DNA from: Nannobrachium achirus | Lineage: Eukaryota > Chordata > Actinopteri > Myctophiformes > Myctophidae | Assembly: GCA_963921795.1 (NCBI GenBank) | Contig: OY997653.1 | Span: 19,561,346-19,625,345 of the forward strand | DNA length: 64,000 nt | Direction: 5' to 3' | Shown: positions 43,083 to 53,594 of the stretch, in pieces | Numbering within the stretch: the first letter of the stretch is position 1 | How the letters are laid out: each line of letters starts with the position of its first letter | Position numbers and translations under genes: made by a program | The notes under the pieces: model-generated | The model's input: the letters and a program-made list of their open reading frames with translations, nothing else | Databases searched by the model: none | Told to the model about the DNA's origin: nothing

Positions 43083-43387
43083 TTCCTTAACAAGACATTT
43101 CTTCACCAATGTGTTTGTATAGATGTCTAGAAACACATGTAACAGTTTGAAATGCAATATCCATAGTTGAATTTTTGACAGCTGCTGAAAGTTGGGGACC
43201 CATTCACTTACTATACACTAGCCTATACGAATACCAGTGTGCTCGCCCTCCCGGCCGTTCGCCTTGGACGTCTATCTGGCGGAACGGTACATGGTCTCTG
43301 CCTCACTGCCTGTTATTCCTAAACGTAACCTCAGTAAAACGGTTAAAATCTACGTTTTCAATTAATTTTAGTGGAGGAAAAGTACTT

Positions 43388-43409
43388 AGTTAGGGTTAGG
43401 GTTAGGGCT
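43388..43409 (+). repeat. Short interstitial telomere-like run
   Basis: About three copies of GTTAGG(GTTAGG). Too short to imply a fusion point. Confidence 0.6.
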
Positions 43410-43634
43410 GGTAACTCTAAACTGTCTAGCCCTAAACTTATTTCTCATCTTATCCTCTGCAAAACTAATTATACAAGTATACAAAAAACGCCCCACTGAG
43501 CGGTCAGCGCGGTGAGCCTGAGGTCGGCAGAAAGAAATGAGGGCGAACGGCCGGGAGGGGGAACGGATTGGTTACCACCTGTACTATACAGGAAAAGAAA
43601 TACCCCAAAATAATCTGCTTTAAGTAGCATGTGA

Positions 43635-43637
<3 letters not shown>

Positions 43638-43680
<43 letters not shown>

Positions 43681-43690
43681 TGAGTGAGTG
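43638..43690. repeat. (TG)n(AGTG)n microsatellite
   Basis: About 20 TG units pass into TGAG units. It is inside the element 43042-44434. Confidence 0.95.
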
Positions 43691-44655
43691 AGAGAGTGAG
43701 TGAGAGCAAGGCAAGCTGCTGAGGTCAATTAGTTAAAAAAATGCTGTAAACATTCAGATGTGGATAACATTAATTGTCCACATTTGAAGTGAGTGGCTAA
43801 ATGCAACGTAATGTAAATGGCAAACACCCTCACAAATTTACGTTGCAAAAATGTTATAGCTTAGAAAATCTAAATATATTATACAAATAGGCTATGAAGC
43901 CACAGTTAACACAAAACAGATGAAGTTGTGATTCGAATCAGCGGAGGGTTCTCATCTGGAGATGTTTGATACCTCGGTCGCTTTGATGACATGGATGGAT
44001 GAGGGACAGAGGTGGCCTACAAATATATTTTACATGCTCCTTTCACCATTTCATCTTATAATGTTGTTATTTTTATTTATCTAAAAATGTCGATAACATA
44101 TTGGTGCTCCTTCCATTTTGTTGGGTGCTCCTAAATCTTTTCTGGTGCTCCTAAATGTTTAAATTGGTAGCACCAGTGCTACCAGGTAAAAAAAAGAAAA
44201 GTTAATTTTGAGCCCTGCCATGTCATCACTAAACCATTTTTTGTGAAAGGGACCCCAACTTTCAGCAGCTGTCAAAAATTCCTCTATAAGGATATTGAAT
44301 TTCAAACTTTGTTAGAAGTGTTACTTAACACCTTTACAAAATACATTGGTGAAGACATTTCTTGGTAAGGAACTTATTCCCAGATTGAATTAATATCCCC
44401 TGCCTAAACTAAGTCATCGGTAATCCCTGACAGTACCTCACAAATCCACTTGCCGATCTATTTATTTCTAAGACCAGAGAAACACTCTGATCAGCAAAAT
44501 GTTTACTACAGTCCCCTTATTTGTTGCTATGAAAAGCAGGTTGCAGGGGTCATCATGGATTTTTTTTTATCAAAATTCAGTTTTTGCCACGGGCATACAA
44601 GGTGAGCGGGCCGAAACGCATAAAAAGCTAGTCCTAAATGTACAGTATAGCAGTG

Positions 44656-45016
44656 CAGTGGTCCTCAAAGTGGCTTGAGGGACCATCGGGGTTCCTTGAA
44701 GGGTTTCCAAATGTAGGCTTATAGGTCTGTAACTCTGAAAGTGTACAAATGGAACCAAATGGACACGACAGGTCCATTTGGGGTACATACACTCTCAGAG
44801 TTGTGAGGGTGTCTATTCCAGTGTACACATTTTATTTCTGAAATTGGTCAAATCAATGTCAGACATATTCTGAACAATACCTGGAGACTGGCATTATAAT
44901 AAAAAGTATTGATAATGATGCTATATCCTATGTTAACTAATATAGCTAGGGACCCCCTAGAACCCCCTCAAAAATCCCTGGGGGTCCTCACCCAGACCCC
45001 ACTTTGAGAACCACTG
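44656..45016. mobile_element. hAT-like element (CAGTGGTCCTCAAAG ends)
   Basis: CAGTGGTCCTCAAAGTGGC at the left and CACTTTGAGAACCACTG at the right are inverted. Flanks do not show an 8-bp repeat, so the call is tentative. Contains an inverted pair TGTACAAATGGAACC / GGGTACATACACTC. Confidence 0.55.
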
Positions 45017-45039
45017 ACCCAGAGCTTAGTCAGGCCATC

Positions 45040-45150
45040 CTGTAACAGTTCATTCGGTCATTGAGTTACAGTGTAACTGAAGAGTCACAGGTTCAAATCC
45101 CAGCCAATGTGTGTCTGTCAGAAACCAAGTATTCTTGAGCAAGGCACGCC
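45040..45150 (+). repeat. tRNA-derived SINE fragment
   Basis: It carries a pol III B-box-like GGTTCAAATCC at 45091-45101, followed by CTTGAGCAAGGCA, a block common in fish SINEs. The A box is not clear. Confidence 0.45.
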
Positions 45151-45256
45151 ATGAGAGAATATTGTGTAAAAGATCTTTGCACCCCCCAGATAAAACTGAC
45201 TGCGGAAACATATGAAAGTGTCAAATTTGTAAAGTGTCAAGAAAATGTACATTTAC

Positions 45257-45258
<2 letters not shown>

Positions 45259-45330
<72 letters not shown>
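45259..45330. repeat. (AT)n followed by poly-T
   Basis: About 28 AT units then an 18-base T run. The open frames are artefacts. Confidence 0.95.
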
Positions 45331-45546
45331 AGATCTGTATATTATCACTGTCAAAGTGTTTCAACGATTGTCATCCCCAGGAATTTACTATGGTAGCCCA
45401 AAAAAATGTTTCCTCCATTGCAATCCCCAGCAATCTAACCTCCTTAACTTTCAATATTAACTCCATACACCGAAACACATCATCATCTTTGCTCCTTTCT
45501 CTGAACTCGAGCAAATAACAAGGCATTCGGGGACTGTGCTGTGAGT

Positions 45547-45825
<279 letters not shown>

Positions 45826-45942
45826 AGAGAGAGACAGTGTACCCACAGAACCACATCGGAATGACACTGACTTCCTCCTCTGTCTCAAACTAAAACAAAG
45901 TGTTGACATTTTATTTACCAAAACACGAGCATACAGTAGGTC

Positions 45943-46935
45943 AGTGATACTCAAACTCAGGTCCGTGGGCCAGTTCCGGCCGTGGCACAATTTTGACAGC
46001 CCCACCAATCAATCAATCAATCAATCAATAAAAACAAAACATCAAGTAATTATCTTACCTTTAATTGCATTACTATTACATTATAGAACGGGTACACATC
46101 ATTGTATCATTATTTTATGCTTTAACTACTGAAAAATAGCAGATATACAAGCTCACTGCGAGCTTGTAGATCTGCTATTTTTGAAAAATCGTGAAAAATT
46201 GAATTTTGACTCGATTCTATACGTGTCTTTTGAATCCTTCAAAGATCTTTTGAAAAACCTATGTTTCTATGTCAGCAATCTAGCCAGCCATCGTCAAAGA
46301 AAAGGTCCTTTTCACTTAAATGGAGCTCAGTTAGTCTGTTCTTGAGAGACTACTATGTCAGTGGTTCTCAAACCTTTGCATGTGAAGGACTCCCAAAATG
46401 ATATTTATTTGGCCACGGACCCCCATTCAACATATTTAGTTCCAGGGACCCCCCAGAAGCAAAATTTGAGTTACAAACGTTCGCTTTGAAAATACATATA
46501 TTCAAAGATTTGCACACATTTTTACGACTTTTTCAAAAATAGCAGATCTACAAGCTCACAGCGCGGCACTCGGTGCCGCGCTGTGAGCTTGTATATCTGC
46601 TATTTTTCCACTGGTTAAAGCATTCAATAATTCTAGGCCTGAATGGGTTAATCATCCAGGAAGGGGAAACCGCGTGCACTCATTCAGAGCAGCAGCAAAG
46701 GTGAGCCTCAGCAAGCGCCGAAAAGTTGATGCAGAGAATCGGCACTTTCATTTTACCACCTCATGCAAATTCAACACTACTATGTTTAATTTGCCAGAAA
46801 ACACTGTCAGTCGTTAAGATCGACAATATAAGTGCCAATGAAAGACAGAAGTTATCAAGTATCGTTGATGTTGTCATGATTTTATCAACTGGCCCCTTGC
46901 CATGTTTGTATTGTGGCCCATAGGTTCAGCTGATG
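45943..46935 (+). mobile_element. hAT relic with transposase fragment, split by piggyBac-like element
   Basis: The left part at 45943-46030 (CAGTGATACTCAAACTCAG) resembles a hAT end. After the piggyBac-like element, 46690-46830 reads LSKRRKVDAENRHF then, one frame over, STLLCLICQKTLSVVK. This is the KRKVD-EN-F...CLIC segment of hAT/Charlie transposases with a frameshift. The right end was not found. Confidence 0.55.
46105..46651. mobile_element. piggyBac-like element with two hairpins
   Basis: The left end is truncated. Hairpins are at 46132-46182 and 46535-46607 with the shared middle between. The right end is TTCTAGGCCTGAATGGGTTAA at 46631-46651. Confidence 0.75.
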
Positions 46936-47954
46936 TAGGCTCCTGTACATATTATAATACAGCAGGGGTCTTTTTTTTCGTTTTTGAGCCAAAGGACCTC
47001 CACTGTCCACTACATATTGTATACACTTGTGTTGCAGTCTAAAATGTTTCGTTGATCTCATATGGTTTCATAGACTTGATTGACAACAAAGATGAGCCTC
47101 GGCACTATCATTGTGTAGTGATGTGTTGGATTCATGTTAAAGTTCATCTTAATGTGTAGTTACTATTTAAGCCTGTTAAAAAGTGTATCAAACTGGCCAC
47201 CTTAATAATTACCACCTTAAGAACGGTGAGCGCTGTTTATCTGCGCCACCTTAAGACGCACTGCATTATGGTTCACCCTTTCATTCAATGTCAGTAGCGG
47301 TGAATAACAGCCACATATATTCGCTCGCCTACAAAGTGTATTATTGTTCAGCACTACGTGCCTGTGTGCGTCGCTGACGATCGTCGAAGTGAATTATTGG
47401 TTAATATTACCATGCTTATTAGAGTTCTGCCTGTTTGTATGGTTATTTAGGCCCCCGACGCTGGTCTATTTGATATTGATTGATTTATCACTCTCTTTCA
47501 TGTCAGCGTCCATGTTACGTGCCCGAGCACATGTGCAATATAGCTCATCTGTGATACAAAGTCATGTAACATGTAAGAGTGTATTTGGGACTGGCATGTA
47601 CAATACTGTATGTTACTAGAGGTAAATCACTTTATCCAGCATGTCATTCAGTTCTGTCTGTGGTCAGTAAGTTTGGACAGGTGTATTCCATGGGCGCTGC
47701 CATTTTGTGTTGTCCCGCAGTTGCGGTCTAGCCTAGTAAACGACCAACTTCCGTTATCCAGGAAAACAAATGAAATGGTTTCCGGAAGAGGGCGGGTACG
47801 AGGCTAGTTGCGGTCGGCCCTGTGTCTACTTTATTATCATTATTATTATTATTAGTTACTGGTTTACACCTGACCCTTAAGCAGCCTGTATGTTACTGGT
47901 ATTATATTGACTAGAAGCCTGGCCAACTCGGGAACAATGTAAATATGGAATGAA
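46936..47954. other. Gene-free stretch
   Basis: A repeat end (ggggtctttttttt...gagccaaaggacc) lies near 46965-47000. The rest is AT-rich unique sequence. The frames at 47344-47619 and 47610-47807 have no recognisable domain. Confidence 0.4.
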
Positions 47955-48785
47955 TGCCCTGCCCTTTAATGCAAACCTCATTATATCTGTTGTCATAGGA
48001 TCCGTTTTGACCATCTGTTTGGCCGTGTGTCCATTTATGCCCATATATGGAGATATCTGTCTGTCTACGTCCATTTCATGCCCATATATGGAGATCTCTG
48101 TAGGACCCGTTTTGACCATCTGTTTGCCTGTGTCCATTTATACCCATATATGGAGTTATCTGTCTGTCTGCGTCCATTTTATGCCCATATATGGAGATCT
48201 CTTTAGGACCCGTATTGACCATCTGTTTGCCTGTGTCCATTTATGCTCATATATGGAGATATCTGTATCTGTCTGTCTGCATCCATTTTATGGCCATATG
48301 GAGATCTCTGTATCTGATGTCTGTGTCCGTTTATGCCCATTATGGAGATCTCTGCATCTGTTAGTGCCCCCGACTACCTGCTGCGGCGGGAAACACGCGT
48401 GCCGAATTTAAAATAGGGAATGAATGCCCCACCCTTTAATGCAAACCCCATTATACCTGTTGTCATAGGACCCGTTTTGACCATCTGTTTGCCTTTGTCC
48501 ACTTATACCCATATATGGAGATCTCTGCAGACACAGTACCGGTTCCGGCCCTACCCTTTAATGCAAACCCCATTATACCTGTTGTCATAGGACCCGTTTT
48601 GACCATCAGTTTGCCTTTGTCCACTTATGCCCATATATGGAGATCTCTGCTGACACAGTACCGGTTCCGGCCCTACCCTTTAATGCAAACCCCATTATAC
48701 CTGTTGTCATAGGACCCGTTTTGACCATCTGTTTGCCTTTGTCCACTTATGCCCATATATGGAGATCTCTGCAGACACAGCACAC
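47955..48785. repeat. Complex tandem array with CCCATATATGGAGAT core
   Basis: Units contain CCTTTAATGCAAACCCCATT, GTCATAGGACCCGTTTTGAC and CCCATATATGGAGATCTCTG. The last three units repeat at about 120-122 bp (48431, 48553, 48675). Earlier units are diverged and shorter, at about 60-110 bp. It contains many ATATAT/CCATATATGG palindromes. The open frames follow the repeat. Confidence 0.85.
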
Positions 48786-49029
48786 CTTACTTTACTTACA
48801 GAGCGCCCCGGAGTTCCCTAGCCTCTGGGCTCCTTATTCCCCTTTATTATTTAAGTTTAGCGTGAGAGGGAACTGCCCGGGCTTATCCACATTATTCACC
48901 TGGTTCTCTTAAAGGCACAGCCCGCTAATTCCCCTGAACCCAACCGCTCTGAAGAGCACCCTGAACTTTGCTCACCTCGAAGTGAGAGGAAGAAAGACTT
49001 TAGTTTATGCCACACTCAGAGAGGTTTTA

Positions 49030-49540
49030 GTTGACTCATCTAGCGTATGTGATGTCAGAGCCTTTTATGAAGTCATGTCACAATGAGTCAGCGCTTGCTC
49101 CGGAACAGCCCGATGTCATCTCCACATATGGAGATTCCAAATCTTTCGTGCCGGATCCAAAAAACTGTGTATCGGGTCGGGTCGAGGCCTAGCTAAGAAC
49201 GTAGGCAAAGGTCTGAGCTGTCTGTGTGCGAAATTTGGAGTCTGTAGCACCAACCATGTGCTGTCAGGGCTCATCCATGCGATTCGGGCCATTCGGATTC
49301 GGTGTCCATTGGCTTCAATTAGTAGTCAGGACTCCGCATATGGAGATTCCGAACCTTTAGCGTTGGTTCCGGAAAACCGCATATCGGGTCGAGTCGAGGC
49401 CTAGCTAAGAACGTAGGCAAAGGTCTGAGCTATCTGCGTGCGAAATTTGGAGTCTGTAGCACCAACCATGTGCTGTCAGGGCTCATCCATGCGATTCGGC
49501 CCAATTCGGCCTCGGCTTCAATTAGTAGTCACGATGTTTA
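49030..49540 (+). repeat. Dispersed repeat with internal duplication of about 210 bp
   Basis: The unit from CATATGGAGATTCCGAA through GTGCTGTCAGGGCTCATCCA to AATTAGTAGTCA occurs twice (about 49120-49331 and 49337-49533). The left end (GACTCATCTAGCGTATGTG) matches the inverted copy at 34070-34345. Confidence 0.75.
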
Positions 49541-49980
49541 TGGTACAGTAACTCAGTCATATCTAACCATATACTTGTGTACCTCAGTCAGTGTAATGGA
49601 TATGAATGCCTACTATTTTATATTATTGCCATAATGTGATATGTGGTGATATTTACTGCATGTATGGTATTTGTGCTAATAATACTGGCTATTGTTCTCC
49701 CATCTGTTTACTGCAGAACCACACTCACTAATCCGTAGCACTCAGTGCTGTCTGCAACCCATGCCTGTATTCTACCTGACTGTGCCTTGCCTACCTGACT
49801 GTGCCTATAACCCAGTAAAGCTGCCATAAAACCCATCTTCAATCTCCTGTCAACTGTGTTCTGACCAACGCCCCGGGGGCGAATGTGACAAACTCATAGT
49901 ACTCATACAGTCCTTCTCAAACCTCCCTAACAAAGCCTGTTAACTACTTAAACCCGCCTCAAAAAACATCTTTCTTTGCT

Positions 49981-50033
49981 GAAAATAGCCCATCTAGCGT
50001 GAGGCGTTGCAAGCTTGTAGATCTGCTGTTTTC
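49981..50033. repeat. Hairpin-family copy, damaged left arm
   Basis: GAAAATAGCCCATCTAGCGT...CAAGCTTGTAGATCTGCTGT. The left inner arm is shortened. Confidence 0.65.
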
Positions 50034-50070
50034 GGCTAATGTTCCCTCCGAATAGGGATACATAATAAGG

Positions 50071-50355
50071 TTAAAGGGATATTTCACTTTCAAAAAAACT
50101 TTTGGTAATTTTATCGTCTAATCAGGCTTTTATGCACACCCTGAACCGTTTTTAATTTGCTTGATTCAATATTTAGATATTTGATGTAAATATTACCAGG
50201 CCCTCCAGGCCCAGGGCCTCTCCCCACACACACCCATTTTAACTTCAAACTCCATTTTAACCATGATAGATGCATTAAAAACATCCATTATTTTTGTGTG
50301 TGTGGGGAGAAAAGCCCTAAGGTGTTTCCCTGTTGAAAGTGGAATATCCCTTTAA
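50071..50355. mobile_element. TTAA MITE, TIR TTAAAGGGATATTTCACTTT
   Basis: Ends TTAAAGGGATATTTCACTTT and AAAGTGGAATATCCCTTTAA are inverted and TTAA-flanked. The interior has a CACACAC...GTGTGTGTGGGGAGA pair. No coding sequence. Confidence 0.85.
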
Positions 50356-50400
50356 GTGGTTAATGTTAAAAACAAACAAAAACTAAAAACGTTACTACTG

Positions 50401-50630
50401 GGGCGGCATTGGCTCAGGGGTAGAGAAACCGTTGTTAGAACACGGGGGCGCCCCCAGAGTTAGTGTCGAAGAGTCCTTGAGCAAGACTCTGAACCTAGTT
50501 GCTCCCAGTGAGCAGGTTGGTGCCTTGCATGGTTTCCTCTGCCATCGGTGTATGAATGTGTGTGTGAATGGGTGAATCTATGTAAAGCGCCTTGGATAGT
50601 AATAGAAACACTATACATCCTCCTGAGTAA
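50401..50630 (+). mobile_element. tRNA-derived fish SINE
   Basis: It begins GGGGCGGCATTGGCTCAGGG (A-box-like) and contains TCCTTGAGCAAGACTCTGAA, CTCTGCCATCGGTGTATGAA and TGTAAAGCGCCTTGGATAGT, blocks typical of fish tRNA-derived SINEs. A reverse copy is at 62840-63035. The B-box region is altered. Confidence 0.75.
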
Positions 50631-50711
50631 TCCTGATACGAGTTGGCTCTGTACTTGGTCTGCTCTTGTTTCCCTGTACACCATGTCTTCCCCGACAACA
50701 GCTGATCTATA

Positions 50712-50751
<40 letters not shown>

Positions 50752-51962
50752 TGACCGTGTGTCATGATGATGACACACGGTCCACAGACTGACCAGACAC
50801 AATCTGGAATGCATTCGTTATTAACATTTTTTTCCTCATGCATTGAAAATCTGTCTTGAGCGATGAATACAGCAATAATCCAGTATCCTACATCCAGCAG
50901 ATTATCCTCATAAACTACGCTAATCCTACCGAGTGTGTGCACAGCTGACACAACCTTTTCCGCCTCATTTTGTTTGTTTTTTTTTGCCGTGAGGATGTTG
51001 CAAGCTTCTTCGCCGGTGAAAGGCCTGGTGAGTCACCAGGCTTTTCACACCTGTGGTGGTGATAGGAGGGAGAGTGTTATGTTTACTGAGTTTGCTGAGC
51101 CAATTTTAGCTGATGATTAGCCCCTTAAAGGTGTATTCAGTGATAATGAAAGTGGCCGGGGGTCATCTTGTCCCTTACTGGCCTTACAGCGTGGAAATGT
51201 TTAGTTTTTTATAGATTTTTTACACCATTATAATGTTCTCGTTTTGATCATTAGACCCAATCCCTGAATATCGGTAGGCCTACATCTCCAACTCCAGGAT
51301 ATGTATGATACGATTTACTACGAGACTGTGGCATTTTATGAGTTCAGTAGTTTACAATCTAGGCATTTAGCAGATGTTCTTAATTCAGAGCGACTGTGGT
51401 TCTCAAAACTTTTATTTTGACCATCATAACTAAACATCATAACATAACTACGGCCATACTCTATCTACCCTGATTGGTCGAGGACTGGCTGGCCACCTCT
51501 GAAAAACGAAGTCTAGCTACTGTATGCTCGCAACACGGGCCATGGTGGAAGTCCTTATATGGTCATGCACTGTTGTAGTGATGATTTCGTGGACTAAAAC
51601 TATGACGGAAAATGTTTGTCGACTACCTTTATGAAAACTAAATAAAAGCTAGACTAGAAAGGTGCAGTTCTGTGAAATGGCAAGTGTGGTTGCACTGACG
51701 TGAGTTGCAAGGAATCCACTGGGAACTGAATTCTGTCTTACCATATATGTATTGCGACCGTAGGTCGCTACTTAGTATGAAACCCTCCAGATCCTGTCTG
51801 GCACTCTTTTTCTCACTGTATACTGTTTTTTCTCACTGTAGCCAAAAGTGTCAATATTTATTTTAGGACGCAGAGAAAAATCAATCCCATGACAAAGCAC
51901 CAGTGCTCACCCAGCAGTCTGCTGTCACCCAGGCGGATGCATGCGCCCATGTGCCCTTAGGG
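50631..51962. other. Gene-free stretch
   Basis: (CA)n at about 50713-50748, with a GTGTGACCGTGTGTCATGATG/ATGACACACGGTC palindrome at 50748-50783. Otherwise no element ends or gene features. Confidence 0.45.
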
Positions 51963-52428
51963 CAGGGGTCTTCAACAGGGGGTCCGGGACCCCTAGGGGG
52001 TCATCAGAGTTACTACAGGGGGTCCTTCAAATCTTTGTGTGATAGAGTTTTTTTCTTCTTCTTTCTTATATCAACCACTTGAACTATAACGTCCATATCA
52101 TGAGAACTTTAGCCAAAAATAGCAGATCTACAAGCTCACAACGCCTCGTGTTGAGAGCTTGTAGATCGGCTATTTTCGGCAAAGAGCTTTGGTATAGAGG
52201 GGAAAAAGAACAGACTAAGTATAGAGTGAAAGGTCAAGTTTATGAAGTATTGACAGTTCAAGTGCTTAAATATCTGAAAACACAAATTGTCATGAATCCA
52301 AAATACACTGATGATTGTGCTGTCAAACAATGAAACTATATGGAATCTATGAAAAGGTTGTGGGGGGTCCCTCCTTCATCTCTCTCTCAACTAAGGGGTC
52401 CTTGGCCTGAAAACGTTGAAGACCCCTG
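51963..52428. mobile_element. hAT element with 8-bp TSD and hairpin
   Basis: Ends CAGGGGTCTTCAACAGGGG and ACGTTGAAGACCCCTG. Flanks CCTTAGGG (51955-51962) and CTTTAGGG (52429-52436) differ by one base. The full hairpin 52115-52176 lies inside. Same terminal family as 11506-12814. Confidence 0.85.
52115..52176. repeat. Hairpin-family copy in hAT element
   Basis: AAAAATAGCAGATCTACAAG and CTCACAACGC... pair with GAGAGCTTGTAGATCGGCTA and TTTTC. The inner stem is short (CCTCGTGTTGAG). Confidence 0.85.
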
Positions 52429-52591
52429 CTTTAGGGCATCTTACTGGTAATATACAGTATATTATGATGTCAAGTAACAACAGAGAGTGAAGCGTGTCCA
52501 AAAGCTTCACTTTTCTGTTGTGCAGCCTTAGAACCCAGATAACATCATAAGGTTTACAAAACACAGGATCACTGTGCTGGCAAAACAAAAT

Positions 52592-52651
52592 AATCTCAGA
52601 CTGAATACAATAGTTTATATAACAATAAACTATTGTATTCAGTCCGAGATT
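52592..52651. repeat. Separate 27-bp-arm hairpin
   Basis: The arm AATCTCAGACTGAATACAAT then AGTTTAT is complementary to the right arm at 26 of 27 positions, around the 6-base loop ATAACA. It is unrelated to the common hairpin family. It could be a small MITE or a pre-miRNA-like fold; no mature miRNA is recognised. Confidence 0.75.
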
Positions 52652-52679
52652 GTTTTTAATACTATCTTACACTATTATA

Positions 52680-52830
52680 ATATTTTACATGTATTTTCTT
52701 TCTGTCCCCCGACACAGTCGAGGCTTGCTTGCTCAAGGTGGGGTCTCTGCTCTATATGTAAAGTGTCTTGAGATAACTTGTTGTGATTTGACACTTTGAT
52801 CAAATTGAATTGAATTGAATTGAATTGTGC
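52680..52830 (+). repeat. SINE/LINE 3' tail with (TTGAA)n
   Basis: CTGCTCTATATGTAAAGTGT followed by CTTGAGATAACTTGTTGTGA and a (GAATT)n run is the usual 3' tail of several fish retroposons. Confidence 0.6.
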
Positions 52831-53059
52831 GTTGCATAGCAACCACACTAAAGAGATGCAATTCTTCGGAATTGCAAGTGTGTTTGCACTGATGTGAGTT
52901 GTGAGGATTCCACTGGGAACTGAAAAGGTTAACAAAAAGCAGGTTCAGAACAATAGTGTTTTGCCTATATAGCAATTTCAACAGTGTCAGAAATAACAGT
53001 CAGAAAGTATTCGGCTAAAATATGGAGAGGAGAGACGCTGTGTGAATGAGAGGGCAGAG

Positions 53060-53213
<154 letters not shown>

Positions 53214-53594
53214 GGAGCTAGTCAGAGATCGAATCATAGGAACACATGGCTAGTATAGGCCTATTTCGTCAAATAAAAGGGAATCTTGAACCAGTCTTTC
53301 CAAAATCTTTAGAGGCATCTCACATCTAAACACTGAAATATTTAAAGTCTTTGGAAAGTCTTTAAAATATTATAGTGAGAGGGTAGTCTTTTAAAAATCT
53401 TACAATAGGTAGACATACAAGGAGTGTCGTGTTTGCACCACTCACTTCTCACAGGTGAGATTTATTTACCCAAAGCATCTATTTGTTTTGACATTAATTC
53501 CTGGTGGAGATGAACTGGGACCAGAAGTTTCTATTCTTAGAGAAGTTTCTATCCTTAAAGTTCTCCTTTGCAGTCATGTGTGTCGTGGTGCAGT

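Larger units (their letters stand above)
43042..44434. mobile_element. Element with long inverted ends just after capn7 copy
   Basis: The left arm (about 43042-43190, CAGGGAATATTATC...GACAGCTGCTGAAAGTTGGG) matches the reverse complement of 44258-44434. Each arm is about 150 bp with indels. The inside holds a short (TTAGGG) run, a (TG)n run and a hAT-like right end at about 44150-44220 (CTCCTAAATG...GAGCCCTG). Confidence 0.75.

Noticed and set aside
43388-43409. Interstitial telomere marking a chromosome fusion
   Set aside because: Only about three units, and it sits inside a transposable element.
47344-47619. 91-codon frame MFSTTCLCASLTIVEVNYW as a membrane protein
   Set aside because: Hydrophobic by composition only. 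No family match, no splice sites and no support around it.
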